Shown in pieces: positions 17,696 through 25,537 of a stretch of 64,000 bases of DNA. The stretch is from Bacteroidota bacterium. GTDB taxonomy: Bacteria; Bacteroidota; Bacteroidia; Bacteroidales; CAIXZF01. The stretch is from positions 22,273 through 86,272 of the forward strand of contig JAKLIX010000018.1 in assembly GCA_022709385.1 (NCBI GenBank). The letters are read 5' to 3'. The stretch's first letter is position 1. Every line of letters begins with the position of its first letter. Made by a program: the position numbers and the translations under genes. The notes beneath the pieces were generated by a model that saw nothing but the letters and a program-made list of their open reading frames with translations, ran no database searches and was not told the origin of the DNA.

Positions 17696-18232
17696 TTATT
17701 CAAAGGAAACCAAGCTAACATCGTAGACCAGGCTTGCTCTTTGAGGAATTTTTTTCTGATCACCCAAAAGCCCGAAAGCGAGGTGCGAAGGTATGATAAA
17801 TTTCGCTTTCTCGCCTTTTCCAAGTAAAAAAATGCCTTCTTCGAGTCCAGTGATGGCTTCCCCTTTTCCGAGGGTGATCCTTAAAAGTCCGTCCTTTTCA
17901 GAATCGTACAATACCTGGCCGTTGAGCAGTTGAACGCGGTAGGCTGCAGTGATGGTACTACCGGAAACAGGTCTTTCCGGTTCATCAACAGAAGCATAAA
18001 TATAATAGTATAAACCACTGGCGGTCTTTTTCACCGGCCAGCGGTATCTGTCAAGAAAGGCTTGAATTCTCTTTTCTTCTGAATCTGAGAGCGCCTGATT
18101 GGCTTTTAATAATGCTTCCTTTAAGCGTTCAGGCTCCCTGGTCGGTTTCTCCTTTTTCTTTAATTCGCCACAGGAAAAAAATTGAAGTAATACTACTAAT
18201 AATATAATGTATACTATTGATAATCTTTGCAT
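17696..18232 (-). CDS. GldI-like FKBP lipoprotein
   Basis: A 178-residue lipoprotein (lipobox QFFSC) with one FKBP domain, matching the size and layout of GldI, the gliding-motility/T9SS-associated prolyl isomerase lipoprotein. After a Lys/Glu-rich spacer comes KKTASGLYYYIY, then the FKBP core LLNGQVLYDSE, GEAITGLEEG and IPSHLAFG. The pocket Trp is replaced by Leu (TGLEEG). The start at 18232 (MQRLSI) overlaps the end of nrnA by 19 bp, implying translational coupling. Gene order DHH phosphoesterase-GldI-FKBP is one I associate with Bacteroidota genomes that carry T9SS, and a T9SS cargo protein occurs in this window. GldI identity is likely but not proven. Confidence 0.8.
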   Translation of the reverse strand: MQRLSIVYIILLVVLLQFFSCGELKKKEKPTREPERLKEALLKANQALSDSEEKRIQAFLDRYRWPVKKTASGLYYYIYASVDEPERPVSGSTITAAYRVQLLNGQVLYDSEKDGLLRITLGKGEAITGLEEGIFLLGKGEKAKFIIPSHLAFGLLGDQKKIPQRASLVYDVSLVSFE

Positions 18233-19257
18233 AGTACACAACAATTCTTTAATAATTCCTGATATTGCGGCAAAAGGGCTTCAAACTTCCGGAGGGTTTC
18301 ATCCATTGACAAGTAGCTGTTCCCGCCGGCAGCATTTTTATGCCCGCCACCTTCAAAGTGGTTTCTGACGAATTCGTTCACGGAGAATTGCCCTTTCGAT
18401 CTCAAAGACATCCTGACATGATTGTCTTTTTCGGTAAAAAGGACAGCCATGCATATGCCGTCGATTGACAGGGCATAATTTACCACTCCCTCGGTATCAC
18501 CCACCTGAAAATGAAAACGTTTTAAGTCCTCTTTTGATAAATAAATATAAGCCGTATTAAACTGATGCAAAACGGTAAGTTTCTCCGAGAGGCAATACCC
18601 CAGCAGGCGCATACGGTGTTCAGAATAATTATCGTAAACCAGCCTGTGAATCCTTTCTGGATCAATGCCTTTACTAATGAGATCAGCTACCACATGAAAG
18701 GTCTCAGGGTAACCACAGGAATAGCTGAAAGAGCCGGTATCGGTGGCAATTCCAACGAATAAACATTCAGCCATCGATTTATCGATCAATTCCTTATCAC
18801 CGCTCATCTCAATAAAATTATAAACCAGTTCAGATGTTGATGACGTTGCCGTTTCAGAGATCATCAAAGCAAATGAAGCTTCCTCAGGTTGGGGATGATG
18901 ATCGATCATCACCAAAGGAACGGTGATAAGCGGCCATATCTTCTGCATCTTCTCCACTCTGCTTAATCCATTAAAATCAAGGCAGAACACCAGCTTGGCA
19001 TCGCCTGCAAGTTTCATAGCCAGGGACTCATTTCTTTTAAAGACCACTACCTGATCAATACCAGGCATCCAGGCAAGAAACGAGGGATAGTCATTCGGAA
19101 CAAGAATGTCGGAAATGATTCCCAGCTTTGAAAAATACGCTTTCAGGGCCAGGGAAGCACCAACGGCATCACCATCCGGATTGGCATGGGTAGTGATCAA
19201 TACCCTGGTTCCAGGTACCAGTAGCGCTTTGATCTGATGAAAGTGGTTGATCGCCAA
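18214..19257 (-). CDS. nrnA: DHH-family phosphoesterase NrnA (oligoribonuclease/pAp phosphatase)
   Basis: Degrades nanoRNAs and dephosphorylates pAp in bacteria lacking Orn. The DHH domain has THANPDGDAVGASLAL, DFNG, the DHH motif in VMIDHHPQ and GIATDTGSF. The DHHA1 domain ends with the glycine-rich GGGHKNAAGG. The frame is open to an ATG at 19350, but a TTG at 19257 gives 347 residues, the family norm. A TATCTTTG -7-like element at 19269-19276 sits just upstream of it inside an AT-rich stretch, so I prefer the TTG; an ATG at 19305 is the third option. It overlaps the GldI-like gene and is divergent from ndk. Confidence 0.88.
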   Translation of the reverse strand: MAINHFHQIKALLVPGTRVLITTHANPDGDAVGASLALKAYFSKLGIISDILVPNDYPSFLAWMPGIDQVVVFKRNESLAMKLAGDAKLVFCLDFNGLSRVEKMQKIWPLITVPLVMIDHHPQPEEASFALMISETATSSTSELVYNFIEMSGDKELIDKSMAECLFVGIATDTGSFSYSCGYPETFHVVADLISKGIDPERIHRLVYDNYSEHRMRLLGYCLSEKLTVLHQFNTAYIYLSKEDLKRFHFQVGDTEGVVNYALSIDGICMAVLFTEKDNHVRMSLRSKGQFSVNEFVRNHFEGGGHKNAAGGNSYLSMDETLRKFEALLPQYQELLKNCCVLCKDYQ

Positions 19258-19268
19258 TTTTTTTTCGG

Positions 19269-19276
19269 CAAAGATA
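19269..19276 (-). promoter_or_regulatory. -7-like element near the nrnA start
   Basis: On the minus strand this reads TATCTTTG (TAnnTTTG), 11 bp before the TTG at 19257. If used, the leader would be only a few bases. There is no good -33 partner. Confidence 0.3.
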
Positions 19277-19417
19277 ATTTTTTTTAACGAAGCTACAGCG
19301 CTCATCCCCACCCTGCTCACACCTGACGCGGCTTCCGGACAAATTTTCATGCTTCATAAGGTCAGATAAATTGAACTATTCACAGCCTTCCGGGTTTATT
19401 ATGCAAATATCGCCACC

Positions 19418-19837
19418 ATGCAAGGGAATAAAACACTGACAATGATTAAACCGGATGCCGTTCAAAAAGGCTTTACCGGCAAAATACTCGAACAGATCAC
19501 CGGAGCCGGTTTCCGGATAACTGCCATGAAGATGTTACATTTGTCAATACCCCGGGCTGAACTTTTTTACGCTGTTCACAGAGACAGGCCGTTTTACAGT
19601 GAGTTGGTGCAATTCATGGCATCGGGTCCGATCGTGGCTGCCATTCTTGAAAAAAACAATGCGGTGGCGGATTTCAGAGCCCTCATCGGTCCGACCGACC
19701 CGGCCAAGGCATCTTCGGACAGTATCCGCGCCAGATTTGGCAGCAGTGTCCAGAACAATGCCATACACGGATCCGACAGTGATGAGAACGCAAAGATGGA
19801 ATGTGACTTCTTCTTTAATCAATTGGAAAGGTTTTGA
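19418..19837 (+). CDS. ndk: Nucleoside diphosphate kinase
   Basis: Transfers the gamma phosphate between nucleoside triphosphates and diphosphates through a phosphohistidine. The 139-residue length is standard. The N-terminus (LTMIKPDAVQKGFTGKI) carries the conserved KPDAV motif, and the active-site His is residue 117 in NNAIHGSDS with the following SD pair and C-terminal F-F. The ATG at 19418 gives the canonical start. It is divergent from nrnA with about 160 bp between them, and a perfect 8-bp hairpin lies right at its stop codon. Expression is probably constitutive; no specific regulator site is obvious upstream. Confidence 0.96.
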   Translation: MQGNKTLTMIKPDAVQKGFTGKILEQITGAGFRITAMKMLHLSIPRAELFYAVHRDRPFYSELVQFMASGPIVAAILEKNNAVADFRALIGPTDPAKASSDSIRARFGSSVQNNAIHGSDSDENAKMECDFFFNQLERF

Positions 19838-19858
19838 TGTTTTCAATTGTAAACATCA
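19835..19858. repeat. Hairpin at the ndk stop codon overlapping a palindrome copy
   Basis: TGATGTTT (19835-19842) pairs perfectly with AAACATCA (19851-19858) around an 8-nt loop containing CAATTG. There is no T tract, so it is a weak terminator candidate. The same bases include 19841-19852, which is one mismatch from the TTACAnnTGTAA motif found around the XRE gene. Confidence 0.5.
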
Positions 19859-19884
19859 TAAAGAAAGGTTGCGGTGAAAGAATG

Positions 19885-19896
19885 TTACATCTGTAA
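19885..19896. promoter_or_regulatory. TTACAnnTGTAA palindrome downstream of XRE gene
   Basis: TTACATCTGTAA is a perfect match to the 12-bp palindromic motif shared with sites upstream of the XRE gene. It lies 9 bp beyond the XRE stop codon, between convergent ndk and XRE. Confidence 0.45.
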
Positions 19897-19904
19897 ACAG
19901 CAGA

Positions 19905-20429
19905 TTATTCCGGAGTGTACTCCCTGAAAGTTCGGTTTGAAAAGAAGACCAGTACTTTTTCGATTTGCTTGCCGGCTTTCTGATCTGGCATGGTTTCAGT
20001 CTTGTCTGAGGCTTCCGGCCTGACTTCTTCCTTTGGCTCCGGCCTTGGCTGTTGCGGAGTGACAGTGATTTCCTCCCTGGCGACAACTGCCTGTTTTTCA
20101 GCAGGAGGAGCAATGTTTTGCCTTTCAGGAGTCAGCAACTGCTCCTGCTTCTTCGGAATCGCCTGTATGGCTTCGCCTGGCGTTTCAAATTCCTCCGCGA
20201 GCTCGCTGAACAGGTTATACTCCATATTCATGGGCCCTTTACCAAATAAAATCCAGTCTGGATTGATTTCCGGATAGCGTTTCAGTATCTTCTGGATGAA
20301 TTCCAGGCTCGGCTTGTTTCTGCCCGATAATACATGGGAAATGTTCGAACGCTGAACCCCGATCTCATCAGCAAACTGGGATGCGGTAATGTTCTTAGCT
20401 TTTAACAGTAAGGCAATACGGTCTGTCAT
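19905..20429 (-). CDS. XRE-family helix-turn-helix regulator with Pro/Glu-rich linker
   Basis: A 174-residue DNA-binding protein. Residues 1-60 are a HTH_3 domain (ASQFADEIGVQRSNISHVLS with GRNKPSLEFIQKILKRYP). Residues 61-75 (INPDWILFGKGPMN) are the conserved extension of this XRE subgroup. A long Pro/Glu/Lys-rich disordered region follows, then a short conserved-looking tail (QIEKVLVFFSNRTFREYTPE), which may be an interaction or effector segment. Repeated TTACAnnTGTAA palindromes lie on both sides, and one half-site overlaps its -7 element, so autoregulation is likely (inference). No toxin or prophage gene is adjacent. Target genes are unknown. Confidence 0.88.
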   Translation of the reverse strand: MTDRIALLLKAKNITASQFADEIGVQRSNISHVLSGRNKPSLEFIQKILKRYPEINPDWILFGKGPMNMEYNLFSELAEEFETPGEAIQAIPKKQEQLLTPERQNIAPPAEKQAVVAREEITVTPQQPRPEPKEEVRPEASDKTETMPDQKAGKQIEKVLVFFSNRTFREYTPE

Positions 20430-20463
20430 GATTATTTACTTTTGTATATAGCTACCAGGTTTA

Positions 20464-20471
20464 CAAAAATA
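20464..20471 (-). promoter_or_regulatory. -7 element of the XRE gene overlapped by an operator half-site
   Basis: The minus strand reads TATTTTTGTAAAC: TATTTTTG fits TAnnTTTG and the following bases complete a TGTAAAC half-site. It lies 35 bp before the ATG. The -33 region is not recognisable. Confidence 0.45.
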
Positions 20472-20495
20472 CACAAGATTAGCATACGCACCTGT

Positions 20496-20507
20496 TTACA
20501 TTTGTGA
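20496..20507. promoter_or_regulatory. Operator-like palindrome, one mismatch
   Basis: TTACATTTGTGA differs at one position from TTACAnnTGTAA. It also contains TACATTTG, which fits the -7 consensus on the plus strand, so it could be promoter, operator or both. Confidence 0.4.
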
Positions 20508-20519
20508 ATTTCTTGTTGT

Positions 20520-20531
20520 TTACAATTGTAA
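20520..20531. promoter_or_regulatory. Operator-like perfect palindrome TTACAATTGTAA
   Basis: A perfect 12-bp palindrome, 24 bp centre to centre from the neighbouring imperfect site. Its position 91-102 bp upstream of the XRE ATG suits autoregulation. Looser half-sites occur at 20546-20551 (TTGTAA) and 20563-20568 (TTACAA). Confidence 0.5.
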
Positions 20532-20886
20532 TCTGCTGTGTTCGCTTTGTAAGCTTTATACTTTACAAATGGATAAAGGTTGCAGACCCTTGCGTAAGAT
20601 CATCCGGCCATGGATTGCAGGTTCGCGACTGTTTGCACACCGAAAAGAAGGACATGGATTGCACAGGCAGATCATGCGGGCATATCTCCGATACGCTTCG
20701 ATATTTCGTATTGATTTCTCCCCTACCCCGAAAAATTCTAATTATCCGCAGGTAAAGTTCCGGATTATTGCATCAATTGAAAATATACTGAATTGAATCT
20801 TAGTGAAATGCGAAGCAATTTTCGTTTATACCGACACAGAATGGTTTTCCGAAAATATGGACTACAGCGGTGTCTGGCATTACTAC

Positions 20887-22026
20887 CTATTGTTCCCGGT
20901 AGCGGAACACGACTCCTCTTTTCCGGAGCTCATCTAGCAGGAATGTGACACATGCTTCATCGGAGGCGAGGAATTCGGGAACACTGATCCCTTTCCGGCT
21001 GAAGCGACCTGACAGAAGCAGACGGACGGCAGCAGTGGCTGCGTAGCCTGTCGTTCTTGCCATGGAATGAACCCTTGTTTCATGATCATAGCGATCGTAA
21101 AGGTCGAAGGTCAATACCCTGTTCTCCTTCCCTGCCATTCCTTCAAGCCGGATATGCATCACAGTGATGTCTTCCTCACCATCTTCGAGTTTCCACAGTG
21201 GAAACAACAGCCTGGTGGTGAAGTCGATAGGCTTGACGATGGCATCGCCCACCCTCATTTCTTCCTGGCTGAAAAGACCCATCTCCCTGAAAACCTTCAT
21301 CAGTGCGATGTGCCCAGGGTACCTCAAGGTTTTTTCGACCATATTTTTGGCTTTTACCGTCCTGAAAAGGGATCTCAGCCCATCGCTGTTAAAAGCTTCC
21401 AGCGTCCCTACCCCTTCAAAATCCATCAGTTCCGGTTCCGACAGGGCCGGCATGGTAATCAATTCACCATTTCTGATAAACCGGGCCGGCCTGACATATT
21501 CTTCTATCACATCAATGGGAGAAAACACCGCTTTGTACTCGAATGGTTTTTTCCTGACCAAAGGAAGTCCTCCCACATATATCTCCAGCTTGTTTGTCTG
21601 ATCTAATTTTCCCGCTGCGAAGGCTGAAAGCACATGGCTCATGCCTGGGGCCACCCCCATATCCACGATAGCCGTAACCTGGTGTTTCACTGCCAGGTCG
21701 TGCAAAGAGAAAGGATCTTCAGGAAAAAAAGCAATATCCACCACATCTTTCCCTTCCGAAATCACCGTTTCAAGGGTGCTGTAACCCATATAGCCCGGAA
21801 CCGCATCCAGTACCAGGTCATAATCCTTCACCAGACCGGAAAGCATTGCCCTGTCAGACAGGTCGGCCTGTACCGTTTCCACATGATGAGTCTCCCTGAG
21901 TTTGCTGAGGACTTCAGGTTTAATATCAGCCACCGTCACACTCAGGTCAGCATCAGCTGCAAGGTCGGCTGCCATGGCAGAACCGACGAGTCCGGCACCC
22001 AGCACAATGATTTTCTTTTTCTCCAT
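20887..22026 (-). CDS. Saccharopine dehydrogenase-family oxidoreductase
   Basis: A 379-residue enzyme read from the ATG at 22026 (MEKKK); the TTG six bases upstream is less likely. The N-terminal Rossmann domain has IIVLGAGLVGSAMAADLA and the adenine-ribose region TVADIKPEVL. The C-terminal half matches the saccharopine dehydrogenase C-terminal fold (GVAPGMSHVLSAFAA, SDGLRSL, MARTTGYAATAAVRLLL). Family members act on saccharopine, L-lysine (lysine 6-dehydrogenase) or carboxynorspermidine; the length and the GxAPGxS motif lean toward lysine 6-dehydrogenase-like, but the substrate is open. It is the last gene of a minus-strand run starting at the phosphohexomutase, 28 bp after the transporter gene. 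Confidence 0.85.
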   Translation of the reverse strand: MEKKKIIVLGAGLVGSAMAADLAADADLSVTVADIKPEVLSKLRETHHVETVQADLSDRAMLSGLVKDYDLVLDAVPGYMGYSTLETVISEGKDVVDIAFFPEDPFSLHDLAVKHQVTAIVDMGVAPGMSHVLSAFAAGKLDQTNKLEIYVGGLPLVRKKPFEYKAVFSPIDVIEEYVRPARFIRNGELITMPALSEPELMDFEGVGTLEAFNSDGLRSLFRTVKAKNMVEKTLRYPGHIALMKVFREMGLFSQEEMRVGDAIVKPIDFTTRLLFPLWKLEDGEEDITVMHIRLEGMAGKENRVLTFDLYDRYDHETRVHSMARTTGYAATAAVRLLLSGRFSRKGISVPEFLASDEACVTFLLDELRKRGVVFRYREQ

Positions 22027-22054
22027 GTTCAATTACCTTATTAATAAGCGTGTA

Positions 22055-22990
22055 TTATTTACCAGGGCCTTGCTTTGCATTCTCCCCCGGTGCCTTGTTC
22101 ATGTTCAGAAACAGTTTCCCCGATTGGGCAATCACTACACCCCCGATCACGATGAGCATACCCGTCCATTTTGCGAATGTCATCTGCTCAGATAATATAA
22201 AATATGAAAACACTGCCGTAAAAACCGGAATGAGGTTGGAGTAGATATTTGACCGTGCTATCCCCAGATGTTTGATCACATAGGTATACAGGATGAAAGC
22301 AGCCGATGAAGCAAAAATAAAAAGCGCTGCCATTGAATATACCAGATTGAATGTCAGTGAAGTATGTAATACATGCGATAAATCAAGATAAAGAAAAAAC
22401 GGAAGGAAATACACAGCGCCCAGAAGATTCTGCACGGCCACAATTACCACCGGATGATACCTCAGGGAAAGTTTGCGGATAAGGATGCCATATCCCAGGG
22501 CTGAAAACACCGCAAAAAGCAACAAGCCCACCCCGCTGAGTGAGGCGTTTAACGTAAGGTCCTTGTTCAGCAACATCACCAGTACACCCACAAAGGAAAT
22601 GAAAAGGCCGGCGAAATTAAGCACAGACAGCCTTTCCCGAAGAAAAAGCCAGGCCGTAAAAGGCGTGAATACGGGGATGGTTGCAATGATGACCGAAGCA
22701 ATGGTAGACGAAACACGTTGAAGCCCATAGCTTTCCCCAATAAAATAGCAGAAGGGTGAGAAAAAAGCTGAAAGCAGAAACAATCCGGCATCCTTTCTTT
22801 TTATCTTCTGTTCCCTGATAAAAATCTGCCAGATCATGATTAACAAGAGAGAAGACAGCAAGAGGCGGATAAAGATGGTACTCAGGGGAGAGTAATATTC
22901 AAATACGACCTTTGACCACACAAAGGACATCCCCCAGAAGAACATGGAGAGGACTGCTGCAGTAGTGACAAGGGTCCGGTTTGCTTTCAT
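22055..22990 (-). CDS. EamA/DMT-family transporter
   Basis: A 311-residue inner-membrane protein with about ten predicted hydrophobic helices in two EamA repeats (residues about 8-140 and 152-290), as in drug/metabolite exporters of the RhaT/YdcZ superfamily. Typical features are the short charged loops and the RLSVLNFAGLFISFVGVLVML-type end of repeat 1, with EQMTFAKWTGMLIVIGGV in repeat 2. Substrates of this family are amino acids, nucleosides or other metabolites. Being next to a lysine-dehydrogenase-like gene might suggest an amino-acid-related solute, but that is inference only. It begins 7 bp from the methyltransferase-like gene. Confidence 0.88.
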   Translation of the reverse strand: MKANRTLVTTAAVLSMFFWGMSFVWSKVVFEYYSPLSTIFIRLLLSSLLLIMIWQIFIREQKIKRKDAGLFLLSAFFSPFCYFIGESYGLQRVSSTIASVIIATIPVFTPFTAWLFLRERLSVLNFAGLFISFVGVLVMLLNKDLTLNASLSGVGLLLFAVFSALGYGILIRKLSLRYHPVVIVAVQNLLGAVYFLPFFLYLDLSHVLHTSLTFNLVYSMAALFIFASSAAFILYTYVIKHLGIARSNIYSNLIPVFTAVFSYFILSEQMTFAKWTGMLIVIGGVVIAQSGKLFLNMNKAPGENAKQGPGK

Positions 22991-22997
22991 GGCAGGA

Positions 22998-23741
22998 TCA
23001 GGATCTTCCCTCCTCGTTGAGGATGCCGGTGTGGTGTTTCAGTGACCGGAGTGTCACGGTCAGCACAAGTGCTGCCAGAAAAACGATCGCGGCTGGCCTT
23101 GAGACAATGAGATTTCCATTTTCGCAGCTTGCCCTGAGCAGGTCGATAAAGGTGAAGCAGCTGACTGTCGCCAGAAAGCCTGAGTATTCCCTTCGCAGGA
23201 CGGATCGTATGGAAAAGCGTACAGGGGAAGGCTGAAACCTTCTGAAGGCCGGCAGAAATGCCGGGACTGAGGAAGCCCAGTGATGGAACTGTTGTCCAAA
23301 CTTCCTTTCGAGATAGCTTTCTTCCGCCACCATAATCCTTTCATAGTAAAGCCAGAATGCCAGTGAAGCAAGAAGCACAAACCAGGGATTAAAGCAAAAA
23401 ACAACGATTCCTATCCACATGAAATAATTACCCAGATAAAGCGGGTGACGTACCATGGAATAAATGCCACTGGTGTTGAGACTTTCCGCCACCTGAGTTT
23501 TCGTATTCCGGCCCGAAGTACCTTTGGGAGTGGTACCGATGGTCCAGGAACGGATCAGAAAACCTGTGATACTCAATGCAATAGCCAGGACACTCACTCC
23601 AGTCACCAACCAGGCAGGCCATGCAAGCGGTGACGCGAAACAAATTACGGGAATGGCGGGTATGAACAGCAGCAGGGGCAACCAACTCCTGTTCCTGAAA
23701 AGGAAGTTGCCTGAACTTTCGAATGAGGTGATCAAAGACAT
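22998..23741 (-). CDS. Isoprenylcysteine methyltransferase-like membrane protein with C-terminal extension
   Basis: A 247-residue membrane protein. Residues about 90-165 carry the ICMT/PEMT-type methyltransferase core: GIYSMVRHPLYLGNYFMWIG, then the conserved Glu-Glu region (EESYLERKFGQQFHHW) for SAM binding. Two hydrophobic helices precede it. After residue 165 there is an unusual extension of about 80 residues with two more hydrophobic segments (FLATVSCFTFIDLL and AAIVFLAALVLTVTL). Bacterial members methylate lipids or unknown hydrophobic substrates. It sits between the phosphohexomutase and the EamA gene with short gaps (33 and 7 bp), so it belongs to the same transcript. Confidence 0.83.
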   Translation of the reverse strand: MSLITSFESSGNFLFRNRSWLPLLLFIPAIPVICFASPLAWPAWLVTGVSVLAIALSITGFLIRSWTIGTTPKGTSGRNTKTQVAESLNTSGIYSMVRHPLYLGNYFMWIGIVVFCFNPWFVLLASLAFWLYYERIMVAEESYLERKFGQQFHHWASSVPAFLPAFRRFQPSPVRFSIRSVLRREYSGFLATVSCFTFIDLLRASCENGNLIVSRPAAIVFLAALVLTVTLRSLKHHTGILNEEGRS

Positions 23742-23774
23742 CGGATATGGTTTAGAAGAGGTTGATATTTAAAC

Positions 23775-25502
23775 TTAAAACCCGAGTTCTTTGACAATGG
23801 ACGCTATTTTTTGTTGAAGAACTGAATCAACATCTTCATAATCAGTTATCTTATTGAGACGGCCCACGACTCCGAAGTAAAATTTTATTTTCGGTTCCGT
23901 TCCCGAGGGCCGGATAGTAATCCGGGAACCATCGGCCATGTAAAACTGAAGGACATTGGAATTGGGCAGCAGAATGGGTTGTGCATCTCCGGCCGGGAGG
24001 TTTGTGGTGTATCCCAGCAGGTAATCCTTTACCATCGTAACGGGAATCCCGTTCAGGACGCGTGGCGGATTCGACCTGAATCTGTCCATCATGCTGCGAA
24101 TCTCCTCTGCTCCGGCTTTCCCTTTCCTGGTCACCGAAACCAGTGATTCTTTATAGAATCCGTACTCCATATATATTTCAAGCAGCAAGCCGAAAAGGCT
24201 TTGGCCCCGCGATGCAGCCCAGGCAGCGGTTTCGGCGATCATGCAGCAGGAAATGACGGCATCTTTGTCCCGGACCCGATCCCCGACAAGGAAACCGTAA
24301 CTTTCCTCCCCGCCTCCGATAAATGACATTTTCGCTTCCAGTTCCCTGATAATCTCTGCAATATATTTGAAGCCGGTGAGCACATCATGGCAAGGTACGC
24401 CAAAGCGGGCCGCCATCACAGCAAGGAGATCGGAGGTAACGATGGTTTTGGCGATAAACTGCCTGCCATCGAGTTTTCCTTGTTCTTTGAACTTGAAAAG
24501 CAGGTAATAGATCAGGAGGCTTGCGGTCTGGTTCCCATTCAACAGTACATAGTTGCCGTTGAGATCTCTCACTCCCACTCCGAGCCTGTCAGCATCGGGA
24601 TCAGTGGCAAGGACCAGGTCGGCGCCGACAGCGGCTGCCATTTCCAATGCCCTGGACATGGCTTCCTTCTCTTCGGGATTGGGTGAAACGACGGTAGGAA
24701 AATTCCCGTCGGGGATCATTTGTTCCTTTACGAAACTGAGTTTAGAGAAACCGAATGCCTGCAATGCCCTGGGCAGGATATGGGTTCCCGTACCATGCAG
24801 GGCCGAATACACGATATGAAGATCTGCATGACCCGTCCTTTTCACACCTGCCAGCGAGAGTGATGTGAGCGTATTGATATAGGCTTCATCCGTTTCCTGT
24901 CCGATCCAGATGATCCGGTCAGAATCGCCATGAAAGCGCACTTCGGCAACAGAATTGATCTTTTCCACTTCCCTGATGACATTTTCGTCGTGAGGAGGAA
25001 CAAGTTGACCGCCATCGTCCCAGTATACCTTATAACCATTGTATTCCTTCGGGTTATGGGAAGCAGTGATCACGATACCTGACTGACAATGAAAGTGCCT
25101 GATGGCAAATGACAGCTCAGGGGTCGGTCTGAGGTCATCAAAGAGGTAGACCTGTATTCCGTTTGCTGAGAGGACATTAGCGCTGATTGCAGCAAAAAGG
25201 CGGCTGTTATTCCTGCAATCATGGGCAATGGCGACACTGATTTCCCGATCAGGAAAGGACTTGATGAGGTAATTTGCCAGACCCTGGGTGGCCATCCCGA
25301 CCGTATATTTATTCATCCGGTTGGTTCCCACTCCCATGATGCCGCGCAAGCCGCCCGTACCAAATTCCAGGTTACGGTAAAACGCATCAGTCAGTTCTTC
25401 AGGGTCTTTCTCAACCAGGAATCTGACTTGTTCCCTGGTTTCCAGGTCAAAATCCTCATGCAGCCAGTGCTGTGCTTTCTCCAGAATGCTTTGGTCAACC
25501 AT
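23775..25502 (-). CDS. Alpha-D-phosphohexomutase (phosphoglucomutase/phosphomannomutase)
   Basis: A 575-residue enzyme interconverting hexose 1- and 6-phosphates. All four family motifs are present: phosphoserine loop ITASHNPKEYNGYK, metal loop DPDADRLGVG, sugar-binding loop GGEESYGFLVGD and phosphate-binding loop RPSGTEPKIKFYFG. The length and the extra internal segments place it with the large PgcA/PGM2-like phosphoglucomutases rather than GlmM (also present in this window). It would feed glucose 1-phosphate to sugar-nucleotide and glycogen synthesis, fitting the nearby rmlD, uxs and ugd. It is 35 bp downstream of rmlD and 33 bp upstream of the methyltransferase-like gene. Confidence 0.94.
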   Translation of the reverse strand: MVDQSILEKAQHWLHEDFDLETREQVRFLVEKDPEELTDAFYRNLEFGTGGLRGIMGVGTNRMNKYTVGMATQGLANYLIKSFPDREISVAIAHDCRNNSRLFAAISANVLSANGIQVYLFDDLRPTPELSFAIRHFHCQSGIVITASHNPKEYNGYKVYWDDGGQLVPPHDENVIREVEKINSVAEVRFHGDSDRIIWIGQETDEAYINTLTSLSLAGVKRTGHADLHIVYSALHGTGTHILPRALQAFGFSKLSFVKEQMIPDGNFPTVVSPNPEEKEAMSRALEMAAAVGADLVLATDPDADRLGVGVRDLNGNYVLLNGNQTASLLIYYLLFKFKEQGKLDGRQFIAKTIVTSDLLAVMAARFGVPCHDVLTGFKYIAEIIRELEAKMSFIGGGEESYGFLVGDRVRDKDAVISCCMIAETAAWAASRGQSLFGLLLEIYMEYGFYKESLVSVTRKGKAGAEEIRSMMDRFRSNPPRVLNGIPVTMVKDYLLGYTTNLPAGDAQPILLPNSNVLQFYMADGSRITIRPSGTEPKIKFYFGVVGRLNKITDYEDVDSVLQQKIASIVKELGF

Positions 25503-25537
25503 ATGATACTGAAAATTTGGTAATTCGGGCTACAAAG

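Larger units (their letters stand above)
20430..20886. other. Long intergenic region upstream of XRE gene
   Basis: About 455 bp. The XRE-proximal 140 bp hold the promoter and palindromic sites listed separately. The distal part contains two overlapping weak plus-strand frames (20504-20755 and 20569-20796) without motifs, and two copies of CATGGATTGCA (about 20610 and 20652). I do not call a gene here; a small RNA is possible but not shown. Confidence 0.4.

Noticed and set aside
20504..20796. Two overlapping small plus-strand frames upstream of the XRE gene
   Set aside because: Neither has a recognisable domain; they overlap each other and the operator-like sites. Noncoding is simpler.
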